Below, one piece after another: positions 57,238-64,000 of a stretch of 64,000 nt of DNA. Location of the stretch: the NCBI GenBank assembly GCA_011317545.1, contig WUJK01000015.1:372001-436000 (forward strand), read 5' to 3'. Made by a program: the position numbers and the translations under genes. The DNA comes from Coniella vitis (taxonomy: Eukaryota > Ascomycota > Sordariomycetes > Diaporthales > Schizoparmaceae). The notes beneath the pieces were generated by a model that worked only from the letters and a program-made list of their open reading frames with translations, was not told the DNA's origin and did no database searches. Every line of letters begins with the position of its first letter. The first letter of the stretch is position 1.

Positions 57238-57822
57238 GACCTTCTTACATGGCGTGAACCGCGCCAGGCAGGGCAACAGCGCGAAGATGAAGGCACCCAG
57301 ACAACGGCTTCATGCGCTCCCAAGCCGATTTTACATCAAAATGCAATCACTGCAAGCACGGGAGTCGCCAACCGCTTCTTGAAGGATCTCCCATCTCGAC
57401 CTAAGGGCGCTCAATATGCTACTGTCTCGTCAGAAGCAAATTCTGCGGCCAAATCAATACCCGGCAACAGTGGCCCCAGGAGGCGGTCCGGCAAGCATAC
57501 CTGGGATAGCCGCGAGTCCGAGCTGCTTGTGGCGGCGCGAATATATGGCCGATCCTTCCCAACCATTCAGCAAACGAACTTCCCATCATGGTCGGATCGA
57601 GGACTATCAAGGAAATTTGACAAACTCGTGCAACACGATGAGCGTCTTAAACAGCGCGCTGCGCAGTTGCAGGCTATGAATGGTGAGGAGCGGCTTGCGG
57701 CTCTGGTGCATGCGGAGTTGGCAGTGGAACGGTATAGAGCGGAGCACGCACTACAGGAGAACGAAGACGTACACAGGCCTTCAAGACTGATGGTGATGCA
57801 GTCAAATAAAAAAGCAAAGTGA
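57238..57822 (+). CDS. Open frame with Myb/SANT-like segment behind KMT6, start unresolved
   Basis: The KMT6 reading frame stays open for 194 codons after its TAG, to TGA at 57820-57822, with no in-frame ATG. The middle looks like protein: HTWDSRESELLVAARIYGRS followed by FPSWSDRGLSRKFDKL has the spacing of a Myb/SANT-like helix-turn-helix, and it is followed by a predicted charged helix (ERLAALVHAELAVERYRAEH). Possible explanations are a separate gene whose first exon overlaps the end of KMT6 in another frame (57164-57382 is open from an ATG), a missed intron that removes the TAG, stop readthrough, or a recent nonsense mutation. I found no strong GT..AG pair that settles it. Coding nature is likely; gene boundaries are not known. 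Confidence 0.5.
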   Translation, partial: DLLTWREPRQAGQQREDEGTQTTASCAPKPILHQNAITASTGVANRFLKDLPSRPKGAQYATVSSEANSAAKSIPGNSGPRRRSGKHTWDSRESELLVAARIYGRSFPTIQQTNFPSWSDRGLSRKFDKLVQHDERLKQRAAQLQAMNGEERLAALVHAELAVERYRAEHALQENEDVHRPSRLMVMQSNKKAK

Positions 57823-60257
57823 TTTCTGCAAGGCAAGGAGAAGGCGGAAGCAGCTCCAGCAAATATAATGTAATGCAAACGATATAGTTGCGTACTGGTG
57901 AAATCGAGCAAGGTCTTCAAGACATGGAGGATCCCGGACTCTCAGTGATAGGTCCACAGACACATCAATATCAAAAACCAACAGAAGTCCGCCCAGGACT
58001 TGAAGTGGCACTTGATGTATTCAGGTCCCCTGTACTTCAGGCCAACTTGGAGGAACAATCTCCGTATAAACCCAATGCACCAGAAGCAACAAAAGACACA
58101 TACTCTACACAGCTACTGCAAACAACGTCGTTGAATTCCAGGATGACACACGATGGGAAATAGAACGGATCTACTGGACTATGCTATTGAGGAATGGTTT
58201 GAATTGCAGCATCTTCCCACCCTCACCACCAACGACTAAAGTTGATAAGGCAGATCGAGCTGCAGAGAAAGACCAACAAAGCAAGATTAAGGAGTATGAC
58301 TAGAACCATGCTTGAAGAAGCAAAAGCAGATTCATGTAGATATGCTGCTATATGGAAGAGAATAATAGGGAGGAGAGCATTATAGCACGAAGAGGCGCTA
58401 GGTTTGTGGCATTGCAGAATATGGCATACTGTTATGACTGGTCTATATCCACGGCTTATTAAATCAAAAAGAAAACCGGGTCAATCAATACATTCCATGG
58501 ATGCTATTGCTAGTGGATTATTGATTCAGTTCAAACTGGCCTGCATATAATTATAAGGAGTTGGTTATTAGGACTAGCTGATTCGTATCTCTGTTTTGAG
58601 CTTTACCCAGACTCTTCAGAGGCAATCTCGGTCCACCTTTTGTAAACTGGTATATGAATCTGACGCGTAGCACCTTGCAAAAGTTGAGATTGAGCTTGAC
58701 AATTTGATCTGAGTTGGAACTGAAGCAAAACGGAACCTAATGGGCCAGATAATGATGCCGATACCTAGATCATTTGCAGTATTTTCTGCCCTCAAGTGGT
58801 GATCAGAGTCTCGCTTTTAAACTTCCTCGAGTTTTTGATGTATATATATCCTGAGGTGGTTAAATATATTGAGTATCCCTATCCATCCTTCAAATTTCCG
58901 GTCATAAACACCAATGAATGCGTGCAAGCTTGTTATATATTTAGAGGTATACTTACTTTACTGCTCTACTTGTGGCCCTGGATATGAAGTATGTTTTCTG
59001 CCACAAGAACCATATAAGAATATCCGAGCATGGTACACCCGTAGTCTGAGAACGAAAAGAATCTATTCAGGAAGTCGAGATATAATAGGACATATTCATG
59101 ATTCCTCCCAGGAAGGAGTCCGAAATTCCGAACCAGAACTTACGAAGATATATCAATAACGAAGTAAAAGCAAACTCTCATGGATATCATATATCCATGG
59201 CGGTATTGCCATTTTATAACCCGACAACAAGATATACCTTATATCATACATGTCCTTGTTCATTATTGCAACTAGCCAAAACAGATTGTTGGTGGTGTAG
59301 TCTGTTAGTTCCAATGCCATTATATTCAGGAACGGAATACTATAACAGCACAACGCCCCCCTTCCCCCCTTAACAAAACCCATCAATAGACCAACTTGTG
59401 TACATGTATGTATAACAACTGGATTATGGAAAGAGAAGGAACCAAGACACCAGAGGATAGCAAAGTTCTCAAGTCTCCCTTTTGCCTTGCCGAAAAATTG
59501 TCCCTTTTCAAGAGACTGACTGATTGACTGACTGTTCCCTCCCAACCCTTTAGAATATCCACAGTATCCTTCCCCTTCCGTCAACCATTTAAACGCCCAG
59601 CTTTGCAATCAACTCCGCGTTTGTTTCCTCGCTCTGTGCTCTTTTGAAACATATACTTGTGTCGAACCCATATCATTCTCATGAGCCCCGTTCTGCTTGC
59701 TTGCCTGTAGACTCACTCTAGGTTTTCTGTCCCAAAAGCCCTAGCCCTGAATACAATTCCCCCCCCCCCCCCCAAAAAAACCCCAAGGCAGCTAACAATC
59801 AATCGTACTGGCTTTCGCCTTTCCGATTTTGGAAACTGCAGGTGTATTACGAGACTTTCGTCGTCGTTCTGTAAATTTTTGACGTGCAGACTGGTATGTG
59901 TTTTCTGGGAAAGCTCACTTGAGTGGAAACCTTTTCCTGGTGCAAATGCGCCAGATTTGCCGCATCCCACAACAGCCAGCCCGGTCAAGGCCGTGTATAT
60001 CTCAACACGTACACTTTGCTCGCCATTGCTGGATCCTTCTTTTTCTCATTGTTTCCGAATCTTCTCTTTCCATTCCAGATCGTTTAGCACATGGCACACC
60101 GCTAATTCAGGCACACAAAGAATGACTCTTTGAATCTTTCGTTGTTCGATAAGTCGTGGAGTATGAGCTTTGTCTGTGTTGTCCGTCTGCGTCGAGGTTC
60201 AGTCCTTTTTCTCGTGGACACCACCCAAATATTCATTCCATCGAGCCCCAGAGATCA
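57823..60257. other. Intergenic region with AT-rich, decayed segment
   Basis: About 58.1 to 59.3 kb is visibly A/T- and TpA-rich with closely spaced stops, like the 41-43 kb patch. At its left edge, 57924-58163 is an 79-codon frame starting MEDPGLSVIG and containing a second PGLEV, followed by stop-interrupted sequence (for example TMLEEAKADSCRYAAIWKRI near 58300). It may be a gene relic; I cannot name it. A C15 run followed by A7 is at 59759-59780. The right end is the 3' flank of PPZ. Confidence 0.45.
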
Positions 60258-61981
60258 TTAAACGCTCTGGGGATACACATTCGCGGGCTAAGAAGACTGT
60301 ATCAGTAGTGGGACGAAAGCAGGCTGATTATTCAGACAAGCACGTACCGGGCTGTTGAGCATTTGTTGCCTCTTGTTGCGGCCCTTCTTGATGTGGCTCT
60401 TGAGAGCGTTCGAGTCTAGAGGTTTCAAGAGTTCAAAACTGCATAGCAGCTCAGACGAGACTGACATGACTGCTCCCCAATTATCGAATTCTCCACAATA
60501 CTAATCCCAAGTCAGCTCCTAAATCATCTGCAAGCAAGGAACGGGATATAATAGCAATTCCCGAAGAAATATTCACTTACGTTGGGCGCACTAAAGACAG
60601 TGACAAGAACTCTGTCCGTGAAGAATTCATAACCATCTTCGACAACCATGTGTGCTCGGCAGACTAGGTCAAAGTCGTGGGTTGTCAAAAAGTCAGTTAT
60701 GACTCTCTTTCCAAAACAATAGCTCACGCCTCTTTCATTCGCTTCCCAATCTTGTTCCATATCTGCGGGATCAGACCACAACAAGTCGTTGAGCAAGCCG
60801 TAGTCCGGGACGTCAGTGGGCCGTGCAATGTTGCGAATGTCGTCCATATCGCGAAGAGCGGGTGACAGGCCACCATGGACACAGAAGATCTTGCCTGCGA
60901 CAATAGACGCAATGGGGAGAGTATTGAAGGTATCGATGAACGTCTTCCAAATCTTGACGTTGCACCTGCGTTTGCACTCGTCGTAGAAACCATATACGCG
61001 AGTGACGTTGGCGCATTCGTGATTACCTCGCAGAAGGAAGAAGTTCTCGGGAAACTTCAATTTATAGCATAAAAGCAGGAGGATAGTCTCGAGGGACTGT
61101 TTGCCTCGGTCGACATAGTCGCCCAAAAAGAGAAAGTTGGACGAAGGGGGAAAGCCGCACATTTCAAACATACGGATGAGGTCCGTGTACTGTCCATGGA
61201 CATCGCCGACAATCTTGACTGGGGCGTCCAATTCAAGCAGCGCAGGTTGGGAAAGGAAGACCTCCCTCGCACGTTGGCAGATTGCGACAATCTCTGCATT
61301 CTTGAGACAGACACTCTTGGTCACTTTGCCGGCGTACGCAGCATCGAGGAGTCTCTTGATAAAGTCGTCCAGATCGATATCTTTGATTTCACTCATGGCC
61401 ACGCTCGTACTGGATTCATCTTTGGAGGCCGAACCGCTGCCGTGGACAGGGTTCGCAGCGTTGTCGCGCCTGACGAGGATGGGTTGTCCCGGGAGAACAG
61501 GGTCGGCGTTGGGATTCGGCACACCTGTAGGTGGCGCGTCCGACACGTGGTCTACTTCGCCAGACGCCTGTGCGGCGCTCACATCGTGCTTGCCCGACAT
61601 GACAGACGCTGATTGTACGGGCGATGGTGGCGGCTGCGCTTCGTCCAACGGCGAAGACACGGCCGACGTATTCATGGAGCTGGGAGAGCCAGGAGTGATC
61701 ATGGGATCGGACGATCGATGTTTAGAGTATCGTGACGATCTGCCTGAGCGGACCGTTTCCGAATCCGACTTGTCCCCATCGCCATTCGAGAGCAGCGCAG
61801 AGCTTCGGGGGCTCTCGTTCTTGGCGGAGCCAGGTATCTTGGAGCGCAGGGTCTTGAATGATCTCGTGGAATCCTTGGTGTCGGATTTGCTGAAGGATGG
61901 CAGCGACTGCAGACCATCAGGCCCAGCAACGCTGCCGGGCCTGGAGGAGCCGCTGCCGTCCTTGGATGGCTGGTTACCCAT
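60258..61981 (-). CDS. PPZ1: PPZ-type serine/threonine protein phosphatase
   Basis: Fungus-specific PP1-related phosphatase acting in salt tolerance, K+/Na+ homeostasis and cell-wall integrity. Three exons, 60581-61981, 60348-60500 and 60258-60287 (minus), give 527 residues. The first junction restores the invariant FSAPN-YCGEFDNWGAVMSV; the last exon is only ten codons and finishes NSP-PANVYPQSV. Residues 1-200 are Ser/Pro-rich and start MGNQPSK, a consensus N-myristoylation signal that would place it at membranes. The catalytic domain at about 215-505 has metal-ligand motifs GDVHGQ, GDYVDRG and RGNHE, then HGGLSP. The N-terminal extension and myristoylation site separate PPZ from plain PP1. 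Confidence 0.96.
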
Positions 61982-64000
61982 TGATTCTAGACAATTATGG
62001 GTGGTATTTCAGTCGCGTCGTGACGGGCTATACAGGCTGGATGTGCGCGTAGGTGCGTATGTGTAGTTGTCTGACAATGGCACCACAGCCGTTTCGTTGC
62101 GCCCGTGTCCGCTGTGTAGGAAAAGAGTGTCCGAGTATTCAGGTTTCGCTTCGTATGGGCGATGTTAAGGAGGACGATAGAGTCGAACAAGTACAGCCAC
62201 GAAGCGGGTGGCGGTGAGACGGCAACCACAACCTAAACGGCAGATCTGTATGGGGTCCGTGGCTGAAGAGGGAAGAGAGGACCGGTAGGAGACCGCGTCG
62301 GGAGCGAAGGAGGCAAAATGGGTCGAAGACGCGAGCGTGTAGCCACCAGAAGAGATGGTTCGTGAAGCGCAGGCGCCAAGAGGGCAGAGCGGGCTGACGA
62401 GGAGGTGGAGTCGTCGACAGTGGTCTAGACGGAGGCCTAAAGCGGTGGCAGACGGTCAGTGGCACTGTGAGATAGACGTGGAGGCGCAAGTCCAGGACAG
62501 AGGCGGGGAGCTGGGAGGAAAGGTGGAAGGCCAAGACAGGGCGGGGCGGATGACGATGGGGGTATGAATGAGGCTGCGGAAAGGCGACGGCGCAGGCAGC
62601 AAAAGATGTGGGTCGGGATTTGGGTTCGAGCCGGCCGAAGCAAGCGGACATGAACGTACTAGGGATTCGGCGCTGGGGTTGACAGCAGTTTGTCTCCGGG
62701 CAAGGGCACGGAATTTTGTGGATGAGTCAGAAGTCGGATTGCGTTGGGACAAGGAGACAGCTCGACAGGACGACGCTGCCGCGGAGGTCGAGGATTGCTG
62801 TGCAAGGCGGGCCAGCGGAGGGAAGTCGCACGTGGCTTGCTTCCTCTGCCGTAGGGAGGAAAAGGTGGAGGGGGCAGCTGTATTTTGAGAGACGCCGGGT
62901 CGACTCTGGGCGGCTTGGGGGGCCCTGCTATCTCCGCTCAGGACGTACGGCGGGCGTGTCAGTCGGGTCGTGGTCGTCGTGGGTGCGTGTCGTCGAATGC
63001 AGGCATGTAACCGAAGATTGCCCAGGCAGTCAGCCAGTTGAACAAGCGAGACGGTCAGCCTGTTCTCGAGCGTGCGCCAATAGCTGCTGCTGCTCTGCTG
63101 CGAGCCTGTGTCTGTCTGTGTGTATGTGCGTGCGTGTGCGCGCGAGCGCGTCGTGTCTCGGCTTTGAGCGGGGGGTTCTGTGTGCGTGGGAAAGAAACAG
63201 CTGTGTTTTGGGCTGCAAGGAGCGATCTGGAGGGCGGTGGCTGCGTCTACATCGAACGTGCGGTGTCGGTTACGGATCAGAGTCGCAGCAATGGTGTTGG
63301 ATAAGCGGATAGATCCTTTGGGCACGCGCTTTGGGTTGTATTGGAGGCAGCTGTCTGGGCGGTCCCGACTATGTATGGCAAACGGAATTGCATGCGTCTT
63401 GTTCTTGGCATGCTATGACAAGCAGCAGCTCCAGCTGCCAGTGCGGTACATGGTTGTCGTCGTAGTCGTAGTCTGGGCCCCGAGGGATTACTTGGTACAG
63501 TGCTATGACAGTACTGTGGTGTGGGTGGCGAACTGGGCCCAGCCAACTCGTTGAGCAGTCATGGCCAGGCCTTCAAACCCTCTGGGCTCAAGCCCTGAAG
63601 CCCTGTGAGGGTGGCCCCAAGTGCAGGCACAGGCGCAGGTGCAGGTGCAGGTGCAGGTGCCAATGCAAGCAACTCTGTGGAACCACAGAGCCCCACGCAC
63701 CCACAAACAGCCAAGCAGAAGGAGTCTGTTCTGTATGAAGCAATGACGTCCCCAGCACTGAGCACCGCCTACATACATAGTAGTAGCGCCCAATATCAGA
63801 AAGTGCTGACTGTTTGTCGCTGTCTGCTCGCGTATCAACCCGAGGGCATCGTCGTCAAGGTTTGGCACTTTCTTCGCTTGTTTGTGGGTGCTACCGTCGG
63901 GTTTCCGATTCCTTTTGGTTCTGCTCTGGCTTGGCTTGGCTTGGCCTGCCTTTCTCGTGCGTAAATAGCGGTATCAACGGTGGCATAGATTGCCAATTGT
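61982..64000. other. Upstream region of PPZ, no gene seen
   Basis: 2 kb to the right edge. The minus strand from 63325 to 62456 is stop-free for 289 codons but contains no ATG and is low in complexity (Ser/Thr/Pro/Arg), so it is probably a long leader or promoter of PPZ. A GGTGCA-type array is at 63621-63661 and TACATAGTA at 63774-63782. Confidence 0.5.
63621..63661 (+). repeat. GGTGCA hexamer array
   Basis: About six tandem units, the leftmost two diverged (GGCACA, GGCGCA), the rest exact. Confidence 0.85.

Noticed and set aside
57164..57382. 72-codon frame overlapping the end of KMT6
   Set aside because: It is basic and open from an ATG, but it ends in a stop and has no clear donor to join the Myb-like frame; kept only as one hypothesis.
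62456..63325. 289-codon minus-strand frame upstream of PPZ
   Set aside because: It contains no ATG at all and is compositionally simple; more likely leader or promoter of PPZ.

Overview
The window is nuclear DNA of a filamentous ascomycete, most likely a Sordariomycete and probably Hypocreales. The evidence is short phase-consistent GT..AG introns (about 50-230 bp, one of 806 bp), CTRAY-like branch sites, pyrimidine-rich leaders, and a gene set typical of these fungi: eisosome PIL1, a fungal PPZ phosphatase, a LaeA-like methyltransferase and a KMT6-type H3K27 methylase. The species cannot be named from the sequence alone. I rebuilt gene models by hand from splice sites and reading-frame continuity.

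Layout. 1-8.9 kb: the 5' half of an IQGAP/Rng2 cytokinesis scaffold (minus, runs off the left edge), IMP dehydrogenase (plus) and a purine-cytosine NCS1 permease (minus). 8.9-15.1 kb: gene-poor, holding one two-exon gene for a 60-residue, 4-cysteine secreted peptide. 15.1-25.3 kb: an isochorismatase-family hydrolase and a Kelch-BTB protein (both minus), then CDC20 and the TFIIA large subunit (both plus). 25.3-43.6 kb: an 18 kb desert interrupted only by one seven-exon LaeA-like methyltransferase; its right part (about 41.1-43.3 kb) looks AT-rich. 43.6-57.8 kb: dense housekeeping block with ATP synthase subunit g, RAD2/XPG nuclease, NatC subunit NAA38/Mak31, PIL1, KMT6, and directly behind KMT6 an open frame with a Myb/SANT-like segment. 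57.8-60.3 kb: a second AT-rich patch. 60.3-64 kb: PPZ phosphatase and its upstream region.

Most genes are unlinked core functions (cell cycle, transcription, repair, membrane organisation, respiration). The one neighbour pair with an obvious shared theme is IMP dehydrogenase next to a purine-cytosine permease. The least explained material is the secreted peptide, the open frame that continues past the KMT6 stop, the isolated methyltransferase, and a strongly over-represented intergenic palindrome (half-site TACATAGTA / TACTATGTA) found in many of the gaps. I saw no rRNA, convincing tRNA, CRISPR array or intact transposon.
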